DNA of 64,000 nucleotides, from contig NC_090288.1 of the NCBI RefSeq assembly GCF_037392515.1, forward strand, positions 6,441,501 to 6,505,500. The letters are read 5' to 3'. The position numbers and the translations under genes were made by a program. The stretch is from Haliotis asinina. Its lineage: Eukaryota > Mollusca > Gastropoda > Lepetellida > Haliotidae. This document shows, one piece after another, positions 13,425 to 26,700 of this stretch (position 1 is the stretch's first letter; each line of letters begins with the position of its first letter). The notes beneath the pieces were generated by a model, which was not told where the DNA came from, did no database searches, and saw only the letters and a list, made by a program, of their open reading frames with translations.

Positions 13425-13490
13425 AGATTTTAAGTTACCTCGGTAACATTTCAGCCATATTGTGACTAAAACAAGCTATAGATTTATAAA
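13425..13490 (+). repeat. Diverged copy of the repeat at 9047
   Basis: It shares GTAACATTTCAGCCATATTG and the following TGACTAAAACAAGCTATA with 9047-9135. The family is not identified. Confidence 0.5.
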
Positions 13491-13604
13491 AAATAAAAAT
13501 TCAGTTAGAAACACCTGTCAGCGAAGGACAGAAAAACCATCTTTAAAACTAGTAATTAAATCTAAAACAGTTTAACTACTGAGGACAATAAAATGTAGAT
13601 TGAC

Positions 13605-13950
13605 GATAATTAAATATGGGTTTTGATGGATTTAACCATTAATGTGTGATGAATCCATTGATCATCATGCTTGCGTTTTGATGGTCTATCTATTGATGTG
13701 TTCATTTGTAATTGCACATGACTTAGATGGATCTCACTATTCATGCACAGTAAATCCGGTGATAATTGCGCATCCGTTTGCATGATCTAACTATTGAAGT
13801 AATATTAATTCAATGATAAATGTACATGGCTTTGAATTGCCATGTTAAATTCAGTTCTTTTTCCATATGGGTTGATGGATCTAACTAATGATGTGTTGTC
13901 AGTTCAGTGGTAATTGTAGATGACTTTAATGGATCTAACTTTTGATGCTG
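13605..13950. repeat. Diverged tandem repeat of about 50-57 bp
   Basis: GATGGATCTAACTATTGATG-like starts occur near 13626, 13678, 13728, 13781, 13872 and 13929. The spacings are about 50-57 bp with one longer gap. The copies are strongly diverged. Confidence 0.6.
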
Positions 13951-13974
13951 AGAAGGTACAATGGATTCTATAGT

Positions 13975-14095
13975 TGGGGTAGGACAGCGTAAACTCCTCA
14001 TAACAAAGACCTAGGTCAGATCCCTGCCATGGCTACAAGCCCAATTCTAATGTCCCCTGTCGTGATGTTGCTGGGGTATTGCTGGAGTTTACTAA
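13975..14095 (+). repeat. Degraded SINE family A copy
   Basis: GGGGTAGGACAGCGTAAAC is followed by AGGTCAGATCCCTGCCATGG and CCCAATTCTAATGTCCCCTG, then GTGATGTTGCTGG. This is the family A order in a poorly preserved copy. Confidence 0.55.
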
Positions 14096-14230
14096 CGTTT
14101 TAGTCGTTTTGGGACTGTGTATAATTTACATCTCACATTATAACAGTATCTGAAGAGTAAAGCATTGGTCTGAGTGAGTGAGTTTGCTTTCATGACGCTA
14201 TAAACAACATTTGAGTTACATAACTGTGTG

Positions 14231-14478
14231 TGGTTGGTTGTTTGTTTTACGTCGCACTCAGCAATATTCCAGCTTATATGTATGATAAATCTATTAACGG
14301 CGGTCTGTAAATAATCGAGTCAAGACCAGACAATCCAGTGATCAACAGCACGAACATCGCTACTGGGACACGATGACATGTGTCAACCATGTGGTCATCT
14401 GACCACCCGATCCCCTCACTCGCCTCCTACGACAACCACGGATTGCTGAAGATCAGTTCTAACCCGGATGTTCACGGA
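14231..14478 (-). repeat. SINE family B copy, antisense
   Basis: TTTTACGTCGCACTCAGCAA, AGACCAGACAATCCAGTGAT and TTGCTGAAGATCAGTTC occur in the family order. A small insertion lies after the AATATTCC tail box. Confidence 0.85.
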
Positions 14479-14584
14479 TTACTGTGAGATTAAAACCCCA
14501 AGGCTTGCAGGTCTCAAACTGAATGCCTGTATTGGAATTTATATACGCGTATCAATCTGAAGTTGGGAGAATCTGACATATTGC

Positions 14585-15085
14585 ATGTGTGTTGATTGAT
14601 TGTGAAAGGTCAGATAAATGATGCATTTGTATTATAGATGATAGCGAAAGGTCAAATAAATTATATATTACTAATGTATTGGTATTATAGATGATTGTGA
14701 AAGGTCAAATAAATTATATATTACTAATGTATTGGTATTATAGATGATTGTGAAAGGTCAAATAGATTATATATTACTAATGTATTGGTATTATAGATGA
14801 TTGTGAAAGGTCAAATAGATTATATATTACTAATGTATTGGTATTACGGATGCTTGCAAAAGGCCTGATAAATGACGCCTTATCCATGAATCGATACTAC
14901 AGATCACTGTGAAGTTAGTCAAACGATGTATTGTTAATGTACCTGATTGTCATGGCATATTACATGATTGGCAGATAAATGATGTATTATTGATCTAATA
15001 TACATGGTTGTGAAGAATCAAACAAATTATTCATTAACAAGGTATTGGTATTATACATAATTGTGAAGATAACGTGACAGTAAAA
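14585..15085. repeat. 53-bp tandem repeat
   Basis: The monomer GATGATTGTGAAAGGTCAAA plus TAAATTATATATTACTAATG plus TATTGGTATTATA repeats four to five times nearly perfectly (about 14636-14850). Progressively diverged copies extend on both sides. It lies about 400 bp upstream of the first coding exon of gene 1. Confidence 0.85.
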
Positions 15086-15474
15086 CGTTAATGTATTACT
15101 CTAATAGTAGCAGCATCATTAATGACATCCATATACATTATCACTTTCATATGTCCCAACGCATGGCGACCTACTCTTAAACAATTAGAAAGACGTCAAA
15201 AGGAAAACCATCATCCCTGAAAGATGAGGTGTCTCAGAATTGAAAAAAAATGATGTAAGCAGCCTCAGTTTGCGTGTCCAAATGGCATCTCTCTGTCCCC
15301 CTCCATCCCCTCCCGAAGGCATGCGCTCAATGTTGATCCCATCGTTCCATTGTAAACACCTTCCTGGTCGCGCCAGGCAAACACAAGAACTGCGTGGAGA
15401 CAAAGAGCTGGTGACCCAACAGACGGCATCAAACCAAGACAGGACTCAGTCATCCCCACCCACATCTCTCAGAC

Positions 15475-15520
15475 ATGGACCCTACAGCATGGCTTACCTT
15501 CTCTATTGCGCTGATTACAG
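15475..15520 (+). CDS. Gene 1 exon 1, signal-peptide exon
   Basis: The ATG is followed by 15 codons that form a hydrophobic leader (ending FSIALIT). The donor is ACAG|GTAAAA, phase 1. The start was chosen because this frame alone joins in phase to the acceptor at 27129 and gives a complete leader. The intron is 11.6 kb. Confidence 0.65.
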
Positions 15521-17735
15521 GTAAAATTGATATGATGTTTTTTTTCAACAGGTGCAGTCGGTTGGGAAGGATACATACCTCTCTCAACCACCAGCTATCT
15601 GCACTTTTTGATGATGGATTCTTAACACATATTTAGGCTATAACTGGAATCGTACAAATGGGATCTGCTTTCAGCTGAGATTTCATGATTGTAGAAATGG
15701 GTTTCTCGCTTTTATTCATTTATATGGAGGGGTGATGTTTTGTGTATGGTGAAAAGAGGATTACGTATTTCCTTGAAATATATATGCTATAATTATTTCT
15801 ATATATTTATAGTCTATGTTGACGTCACTTTATTGGACATCTTGATGAACACATTATTCATGTTTGTGACTATAGTTTTGAAAATAATATGTTGAATATC
15901 AAACATGCATCTTTGTAAGATAAGGAGTTTTATTTCAATGTATAACTCAACCTACTCCGTGCTGTATTATGCCCGCAAGTTTTCACATGCCATGAGGTAT
16001 AACAATTCTCCTAAACAAGTGAAAAGGCAGGGCGAGTGTTCTATGGTGAAAATCGGAAATTACTTCTAATCTCACTGATTTAGATGTATTCGCAAATGTC
16101 TGACTCCATATCTGCCATATGACATTTTGCACGCTGGTTTGGGAAATATTGGTTTCACGTCATTTGCAGTAAGGCGACAGGTGCACGCCAATGACCACCA
16201 ATTATTATGAAAACCTATCGTTGAAAAGTGTGTCATCGGTGTGACAAGCTTTATTGACCCCAGCAGTCAGGATGTATTCAGTTTTAAGAAGAAACTGACA
16301 TTACCTTTCTAGTGTCGCCGTGTATAACAGTTTTTTAAAAATCTGATCAGCACTTCATATAAATGTCCCACATATTCATGTATAAAACGGGGACTCGAAA
16401 GTTAAGATAGCTGGAATGAACTCCAAACATAATAAGAAAGTAAGATACCTTCTGGATGATAACTTCTTTATCATATTATGATGCGGCGGTACGGTATAGA
16501 TATTTATACCGTTGTCTAGAGAGAGTCATTCTTATTCACTGGTGGGGAACTTGGTTACGGTGGGAGTGGAGTCGTCGTGTATTTTGTAACAGGAACTTTC
16601 GATATGTCACAGAGTATTGTGATTTTTGCAACAGGAACTTTGCGATATGTCACAGAGTCTTTGTGACTTTTGCAACAGGAACTTTGCGATATGTCACAGA
16701 GTCTTTGTGACTTTTGCAACACGAACTTTGCGATATGTCACAGAGTCTTTGTGACTTTTGCAACACGAACTTTGCGATATGTCACAGAGTCGTCGTGATG
16801 TTTGCAACAGGAACTTTGCCATATAATTTTAGTATCAGCAAGGGAAGGGCAAGGTAATAATTGGCATGTGCTCCTAGAAAATCAACATTACGAGAGTTGA
16901 ATTAACATTTACTAACATTAGGTCCAAATCCGACACATTGACCAGACTGGACGAATCATACCCCTTCAGCTATATTTGAGGAGTTGGAATTATCTGTGAC
17001 AATGAATGAATTTACCGTTACATCAATTTCGTAATAGTTTCTGTGACATTTGACCAATTCATGGAAACTGATACGTACGGTTCTTTTCGCAGATAAAACA
17101 GCACATGCTTTATGAAGAAAGGGGATAAACCCTCATTTGAACACTTTGTATTGCTTTTACATTTTTGATGGAATCAGCTGTCACAATAACACGATTATTT
17201 ATCAAAGACTCTGACATATCGCAAAGTTTCCGTCGCAAAAATCACACAGACTCCGTTCTCACTGTAACCAAGTTCCCTATCAGTGTTATTACCAACCTAA
17301 AAAATGTCAATCAAACAGATTGTTGAATATGCATCAGTGATCAGTACTGAAGCAAAGTTTTAATGACGTGATGATGACGACGACGATGGTGATAACGATG
17401 CTGATTTGGAGATTTAACGTCCACTTTCCAAGATACTGTGGATTTCTTCAAACCATTTAGTGTTTGATCGAAAGAAGGGTGATTTGACAGAATATGACAA
17501 CCAAGAAGAGTGTTATGGCTACATAATTAAATTTGTACGTATTTTGAATTTGGAAAGGTTTTACTGTACAGATGAGTATTCCAGGAATAAAGGCTCGAAT
17601 GTAGTAAAAGCTATAATGGTGATTCTTGATAACTACCCTGCTCGGTCTATATCACTTTGGACTCTTTCATCAACTGGTATATGATATATGTTTGACTAAA
17701 GAGGAAATATGTAAGTATAAAACTTGTGGACTGAT

Positions 17736-17787
<52 letters not shown>

Positions 17788-20700
17788 GATATTTATGTAG
17801 CGCACATATCCACGCACTACTGCATGCTCAAGGCGCTGGTATTTTCCCCTCGATCACTGGATGTCAATCTCAACAGCACATCATATGTCAATCTCAACTC
17901 CTTGGGGAGTATAAAACTCTTGCTGCCACTAGACGCTCCGAGTTTATTGTGGCTCTCTCAACCTAACGAGGCACTCAGATGACAGCTGGGTGGACTGAGA
18001 CACATAGTCACGGCACAGGTTGCTGTACCCGCAACTAGGTGTATGCACGTGTTCATGTGAATCTGGTGATCACAATCTGGTGATGTACCAACGGATTCGT
18101 GGGTTCTTTAAAGTGCACAGGGTTGTGTACTGTACACTAGGGGTTGTGACAAAATTGAAAGAGTCTGCACACAAAGTTGACTCCAAGGTTTTTACACCCG
18201 GTCACAGGTGGGCTCCATCCCGAAACCTCAACCTTGCTGAATCACTAGTCTGGCGCCTTAGCCAGCTCGCCGACCATGCCCACCATGATATCAAAACGTA
18301 AACCTCTGTGAAAACAGATCCTGTAGGGAGTAAACGGTAAAAGTGTGATGGAACTCGAATATTGATGACACCCATTGTTCACGTAAACGTGACATGTTCT
18401 GAAGGTATCATCGCCAGCTTGGGTAAATATTTATGAAAAGGTAAGTTTCTGTTGCCTAACGCCCCAGAGCAATAGTCTCACAGGACGACGTACCGTAAAC
18501 TATGGTGTTTGGATCAGACAATCCAGTGACGAACATCTGCAGATAACATAACCAAACGGCTTCTGCTTTGTCTTGCCTTGAACTTGGCAATATACCATTT
18601 CCAGAACACGGTAATCTATAAGTGCCTTGTACACGTCAGTCTACTGCTCCCTGGAACCCGACAGCCAACCGGTTTCGTGATCACTACGAACTAACGTTTC
18701 AGTTTGTCATCCCTTCTGTGTAGACAGATCTTCAACATGTCAGTCACCGTGTTGTTTGTTCCTGACACAAGTATTTACGGACTTGAACAAGCACGGCATT
18801 AACAAAACCGAAGAAAATATAAAATAAATATAAAACATAAAAACAGAATATTTAACATATAAATATGCCCACGTCACAAGGATGTACCCATGCCGAGAAT
18901 AGTCTGATACCATACAAACAACAAGGATTTGCAAAACAGTTGATCTCATGATTTGCTACATTAAAGTAGAACGTTTCCAACTTCGACAGAGAAATTTGTT
19001 CAACCTAAAACGTGAACTGTAAAACACATAAAGCTTATGTTGTTTAGAATTATGCCACAAAAATAAAAAAGAAGCAGTCAAACAATTGGCATCTATTGGT
19101 TGTCTTCTTTGTTAGACAACAAGTCTCGTATTGTCTAACATGTCACTATATGCATGCCTAGCCTTTGCTGGGATCAGACAAGCCTGTCTGCCCGGATGTA
19201 ACGAATGGATAAACAAGATCACTGATGCCATCACGGAAGCAAACAGTTTAGATTTGGCTTAAAAAAGGGAATGTAAGTGAACAGTGGTAAGGTATGTTGA
19301 ATTTAGATTAAGAACACCACTGCAAAATAATATCTTTACTATCCTCACTAAAGAATGCAGTTTGGTGTAAAGGACAAAAAGCTGTGAAAACGTGGGTTTG
19401 ATTCCAACATGGTGATAACAACTAAAGACCATTCTTACAATACATGAAAAAATTTATCAACGGAAACCATTTCTTGATATGGTCTCATATATGTATTTTT
19501 CTGCCATTTTGTTGGTTGTTTTTTAAATTTGACTTATCAATGCGATCTAATGTCATATGTTTATTATTAAATGCTACGGGAAGTCGGACAGCCTAATTGT
19601 TAAAGCGTTCGCTCGTCAAGCCGAAGATCCAATTTTGATTCCACACATGGGTACAATGTTAGAGTCCATTTCTGATGTCCCCTCTTGCAGTGATATTGCT
19701 TCAATATTGCTAAAAACGCCATGAAACCCACATCTTTCACGCACCTTAAACTGAGTAAAGGAATTTAGGACAAACATAATATGGGGGAAATTCTATGTGG
19801 ATACTCAAACTTATTTCATTTCATAAGGCAGAAAAATCTATACCCTTTTTAAGTGTTTCTTCACCTGAAGTGAAAAAAAATCTCAAGCATTTTACTTCAT
19901 TGATAAGAACGAACCAGTTACTATTTTTATGTTCACTTCTGAATGCTGGACATTACGTTTGTTCAAATAATAAACAATGAAACCATGTCCTGTTAGCAGA
20001 AATGTCAACTCTAAGTAGTCCGTCGTACAATTCTCGCTATACCATAACCATGCGTTTATGAATGTAGAAAATATATGCTTATATAAATGGCTTGCCTTGT
20101 ATAGTTCGATACCAACTCTGTTAAACTATGGAAATCACTGTGAGAAATAACGAAACAACCTAAAGCAAGCAAGGTGAATGGGTTCGGACTGTGTTTCTCA
20201 ATCTTTAAAGCCACGTGTCCTGTACATGCCCACGAAATATTTCATACGTGCGTAATCGGTTTAATATTTCCACACAACGCTGAATATTTCAGTTTTTGTT
20301 GCTTCGAATGTTATCCTAGTCATGAGATTCAAATTTGAATTCACTACTGCCTTTGGGACGCTTGCCTGTTGATTTCAAAATGTAACGTCGATACCCCAGG
20401 GCACTGCGATTATTTGTCGTATGTGCGACCGTTAGGGATTCCAGCTGATCGAGTTTTTGAAATTCAAAATGACGAACCTTTGCGTGGTTGGGTATATTTG
20501 CAAGGCCAAGTCACTCGTCATCAAAGTTCATGCCATGCCTTTATATGTCACTGTTTAGATACAATGTGTATTTGTGTTTGGTTGGATTAAGGGTTGTACT
20601 TAGCTGCAAGAGAAAGATTTATTTGTTTACACTTAGCGCAGTCTACGACACTTCAACGAGCAACCGAGAGTGCATTTTTGTATAAAAATATTGTTTGTTT

Positions 20701-23700
20701 GTTTGTTGGCTGCTTAACACCGCACTCAGCATTACAGTTTTATGACGTCGGTATGTAAATAATCAAGTTTGAACCAGACAACCTGACATCGTGACCAGTC
20801 TTTGAGGTTAGGATGTGATGACATGCTTCAATCATGGACTTCAGAGAGCCTCATCAGCAAATCCCTTTAAGGATCGTGAAATCTGATATAATTCAGATAT
20901 GCCCCAAACTTAATATACACTTTGCAATTTGGTTCATATTAATAACGTGCACATAGGTCAGAGTTGTTCAAGAGTTAATGCTGCACTGATAACATGGGTT
21001 ATCTATCACTGTGTCTGCAGTATTTATTGGGCACACACGGTAAGCGATATGTCCCCTCTGTTGTGTTGCTGTATGTTAAGGGCGATAGTCCGCAACATTG
21101 TACATACACAGATTTAACATATACTACTTGTGGCAAGTGTTCTCAACTAAATGCTGCAATATATTTCATACTGATTAATGGTAGTGTTTACACATGAACT
21201 GATGTATAAAACAAAGTCACGACGTTGAGAAGAGTATTATTTGTTATGAGTTTTATAAATGATAACAATTAGTGAACATTGGCGAATTCCTAAGAAAACT
21301 TTACACCAAAACGCAACTGTTCACAAGCATGATATTTGCACATGTTTTCCAGCAATTTGATGCATGATCCACCAGAAATTCATCTGCAAAAATGTTTGCA
21401 GTTGGTTCCCCCAAGTAAACAGTACTATTAAACAGTACGATATATTTTGCAACATTTATATATCGTACATGAGTCAAAACATTTATTGAGTAGTATATAA
21501 TTTGACTGATGGTGTCAAGTGAAACAATTGTCATGAAACATATGGCTTGGATTGACTCAGATTCAGGAATGGAACGCCAAAATGAAGTATTCACTAAAAT
21601 TACACAACAAGGCTTGTTAACCCCATCAGAGAAATGCAGCAGAAAGTATATAAAAATGTATATTTTATGTAATTTCAATTTGAAAAAAAAAACTATTGTT
21701 AAATTGGATTTTACTTATTGCTCACTCATTCCAGCAACAGTTTGCAATTGTGGTTAGCTAATTTGGTACGAAAATATGTTGTTCCATGAAGATAGAGTTA
21801 GAATTAAATTTGCAAAGGGTGAAACTCTAACAAAAACAAAAGAAAACAAACACAAAATTGAACGTCATTGACCTTGCTACCCATTAAAATGTGTAATGTG
21901 TGTTTCTTTGATTTTTGAAGCTACACCAATGCATAAATGAAACTAGAACCACAGTCTAAACACTGCTAAATTTGAACTTATCATATAGTAGGGAGCCGAT
22001 AGAAATATCGTAACATTGCATCATTGACACCAAAACGTTGATTCTGATCATACATGCATCTTGGAAAGCTAGATTCTGTTCTGGTAACAATTCGACGTGA
22101 TATGATGACGTTTGAGGTAAGGTGAGGTGATGACATGTTAGTTGTATTGAGCTAAGTTGAGTTGAGTTAAGTTGAGTTGAGTTGAGTTGAGTTGAGGTGA
22201 GTTGAGTTGAGTTGAGTTGAGTTGAGTTGAGTTGAGTTGAGTTGAGTTGAGTTGAGTTGAGTTGAGTTGAGGTGAGGTGAGGTGAGGTGAGGTGAGGTGA
22301 GGTGAGTTGATGTGAGTTGATGTGAGTTGATGTGAGTTGAGTTGAGTTGATGTGATGTGATGTGAGGTGATGTGAGGTGAGGTGATGTGAGGTGATGTGA
22401 GGTGAGGTGAGGTGAGGTGAGGTGAGGTGAGGTGAGGCGAGGCGAAGTGAAGTGAGCTTAATAAAATTATAACACTTACATTGCATGTGAATGCACGTGT
22501 ATGTGTCTGCAGTTGCGTTTTACTTTTGCCTATTACATGCTCAACACCTGCCGAAGGCACAGAATACAGACACAGCAAACGATCCTTTCCTTGTTTCCCA
22601 AAAGTCATGACTTGAAAAAACATATTTTCCCCGAGATTCGAACTACCCACATTCCTCACGACTGACAGATTCCGTCCACTGCACCAATAGAGCCATCTGA
22701 TTTAAAATAAAATACTGTTTACTCAATCATAAGAAATCACTACAAAAATCAGAGAAAATGGTTAGATTCCGTCTATAGCATATCCTGCCTTAATGGCACA
22801 TCACAGCGCATACAAAGGTAAAGTACGTCCTGTGAACATGTATTGCATTCATCTAAATATGCTTGTCACATAAACGATTCTATTTTGAATTACATACCAA
22901 TAATAACGTCCTATGTATGCCAGAAAAGTTTCGTTTAGCATCTTGATTGCGTCTGTCCTAATTATGAATGTTATGACAAATGATACCTACGCATGCTGAT
23001 CAAATATAAAGTCTGCTAACATACGGTGTACGCAGACCATCAGACGAAAATAGCTGTACAAACTCCAAATATCGCCCTCAACTATAAACACTTCTCCGCT
23101 ATCTCTTGATCATACTTCATATACGCTGCTGATGTTCTGGACAACTCAGTGCTATTAACGATTACACAAAACTAGTAAAGACCCGTGTTTGCTATCGTGA
23201 TACGAGTCCTCGGAACTTGACCAATTTCGTCCAAGGTCACCGCTGTGTTTCTCATCATTACGTTGACAATGACCTTGCGTTAATTGTTCGTCCCTCACGT
23301 CCTCAAGACCCCATTGTAGTTGCTAGAGGGCAGTTAGACACGCCGCTTGTTGACAAACAATGTCAATATTAACTGAGCTGACCAAACAGTCAACACGGTC
23401 TTCAAACACCACAAATCGGCTCCGACGTGACTGTCATAATTTCTTGGGTTCAGCAAAGAGTCTGAAGAAGGTCTTGGATTAAAGGGACGCTCTGCGTAGT
23501 AGATCGTATAGCAAATCAATGTATGTAGCTTATACAAATAACTCTTGCATTGTCTTACAGTACAAAGGATTTAGCTGTAGACATAAGTGGATTCCCTTCA
23601 CAGAAATTTTGTTTACAAGACGGCTCTGGCTCTTCGAAAGTAATTTGAGAATAGTCGTTTTTGAAAATATTTCTCTCGAGATTCAAATGCACAAGGTACC

Positions 23701-26700
23701 ATGACTACGATAAAAATGAATATACGTGTATATTTCCGTCGGCCACTGACAATTAACATGCTATGAGAAAACTACCAATGATGTTTATTCATGGAATGAT
23801 GTGTGTTTACTTATCACGTTAGCACCGCTAAGACGTAAACAACGTGTGAATCGTTCTGTTGTTTGTTGGAAGGTAGTGCCAATTTGAGTTCATGATGATG
23901 CAAACGCAAGGGTTCAACGTCGTTGTTGAAGTTAGTCAGAGATAACGTCAAGATGGCCTAACACACTTGACGTCATGTACGAAAATGACGTTACACTTGG
24001 AACAATGCAAATATTCTGAACACCCGATGTTTTGACACTGTATGACCATACCGAAATATCCGTCATGTAGAACTTGATCCACATGTCTTGATGACAATGT
24101 GTATGACAGTATTCATGGCTAAAATGTCAAAACAGTTGAATATTGGTATACATACATGTACATATATACATATGAACACAATATGTTCAAATTGAAGCAG
24201 CGACGACCTTGATAGATATATTGTACATTATGTGGAAATATGTTTTTATCTCGATATGGATGTCTCGATATTTATGTCAGTTCCAGCCATTACTTTAAGC
24301 CCTATGTAAATCTTTGACTACACATTTCGGTGGAAGTGGACACATTAGTTTCACTGTTCCTTTCAAAGTGGGGATGGTTGGGTGCGGTCAAGGTTTATTT
24401 AAACCTTTTATTCAATCTTTACACTTTGAATAGGTGTCAGGGTCCCAAACGTATAAATATTTTTATCAGATTAATTAAGCATCGTTCAACAATAACAACA
24501 ACAAGAGCAAAATAAGGCTATTCTAGACGCCAGATATGTATAAGACATTTGTAAAAACATTCCTCCAGAGATACATTTCACATACTGTATAGAGTTGTGC
24601 GGGTGTCATGTAAGCACTCATGAGTTGCTTTTGATAACTGACAATACAAAATTACTATGTCAGTTAATGATGTCAAACATCTGTACAATGTACTTGTAAG
24701 GTAATATTCAGGTATATTTCAAGACCTGAAAATATTGGTGATGAGTTGAGATAAATATACATATGCACAAAAGTTAAGCGCCACTATTTTCATAGTGTCT
24801 TGATTTCACCACTGAAGATCAGAAATCCAAACTATAAATGTTTATGACTGAATTAGCCTGACATAGATTCTTGAATCTAAGATTGTCAAGATATGACAAG
24901 GAAAACGTTCTGCATGTGCAACTCCATTTCCCTACCACATGAATCTTGAAAATCAAGTTTCACACACTTGGTTTCACCGGTCTGTTGTGACATTCTCCTT
25001 TCACTCTAGAGTTAGAAAATCAGTCATGGTGAGGAGAAAGATAACTACCGCTGAGAGATGGCAGGTGATAGGCATGAAAAATGCGGGCATGTCATGCAGG
25101 GCCATTGCAAGGCCAATGGGTCGTCCTTACAACGTCATCACCCGTTTAGTTGCCAAACATAATCAAACCAATGATGTCAATGACAGGCATAGATCTCGTT
25201 ATGATAGCTACCAAAGTAGCAGATCACAAAAATAGTGGATGACGCTTCCTTTGTGATTGTGTGTATGAGAGATGACTACGATTGGTAACAAATACATCGC
25301 GTTTAAACCTGTTAGTTATTCTCAAGGGAAATGGCATGCACCAAATGTTGTGCCGCGTATTGTGAGTACCTGTTTGCTTCAGAAGATTCAACTATGATGA
25401 ATATGCAGAACAAAGGAGAACAAACATCAATATTCTCACCCTATTTCCTATGGTATTCACAATGTAATATCTTAGTATTGACAGCAAACACTCCTGTAAC
25501 AAATCACACACATATCCCACAGATAACATTCGAAGCTCGCCTAATATCCGGCTGAAGGTATTGCTCTCTTAGTTTAAGCCAACATATTTAATTCTTTCTA
25601 TTTTTTAATATTATGTTCACAGAGCTTCGCGTGTTGTCAAACATATGTGTGAACTAAATGTCATTAAAGCCACTGTTTCACAGATACCATGTGAGATCCA
25701 TGTACGAAAACATATAAATACAATGTCGAAATCTTACATACCACGTAATATACACGCAAGTTTCATGACATTGTATATTCTTGGAGACATAAGAGTATAA
25801 TCCAGGAGATGATTGATCTTTATCTTGCATTTCAGTGTTTTGATTATACATTCATTTAATGCATTGGAAATGCAAGTATCTTGACACTAACAATATCGGT
25901 TCTACTGAATAAAAATACTTCTTTTGAGTAACCCTGATATTATGCATGAGTATTTTCACAGGGGATTTCAAATGATCATATAAATATACATGGTCTCGGG
26001 CTTTCGGTCTCTCGGCCTTCATCATGTACATTTATTTTGTTTCGTAATACATTACATGGGGTACCTGTTTGGTCATTGCTGTAGCTGTATTCAGGTATGA
26101 CGTCACTCTTAGAAACAGGCGAGACTCTCACGCTCTCTTCATATTCTATGTTTAAGGTAACAATATTTGATTTTTTCATGATTATTTGAAGAGGTGGCAT
26201 ATTGATTCCTGGGCAAACAGTTACCAAACCGCTGAGGAGCTTCGTTCACATCTGGGCAAGAAAGAGAGGGAAAAATCACACGTTTTTGAGAAATACTGTA
26301 TTTTCAAAAACAACTGTCGCTGGAAACTGTCATTTCCGTCTCATGAGAGAAAAGAGGGACTCTTCACTTCCTGTCTGGTTGACAGATTTGACATGACCAT
26401 GATTGGGCATACTGGTCATACGTATCCGTGTTTGCCATCGTTGTCTGCATGACATACCAATGTCTTCCCGGACTTGAAACACTTCTGCCTCCATTAAGAC
26501 AGGAGACAACCGTATTGGCACTCAACACATTACAGTGGCTACACACATGAAAACCAATTTGATATTAATATAGTGTGTGAGTGAATTTAGTTTTATGCCA
26601 GCACTCAACATTATTCTATCTATATGGCGTCGGTCTGTAAATAATCGAGACTGGACCTGCCAATCCCGTGATCAACTGCACGAACATCGATATACGCTAA

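Noticed and set aside
21301-21757. Overlapping 125-codon minus and 82-codon plus frames
   Set aside because: The plus frame (GLLTPSEKCSRKYIKMY) faintly recalls transposase C-termini, but there is no motif or splice context to support either strand.
21956-22659. Two long Ser/Thr/Leu frames on the minus strand
   Set aside because: They are translations of the GTTGA/GGTGA pentamer array.
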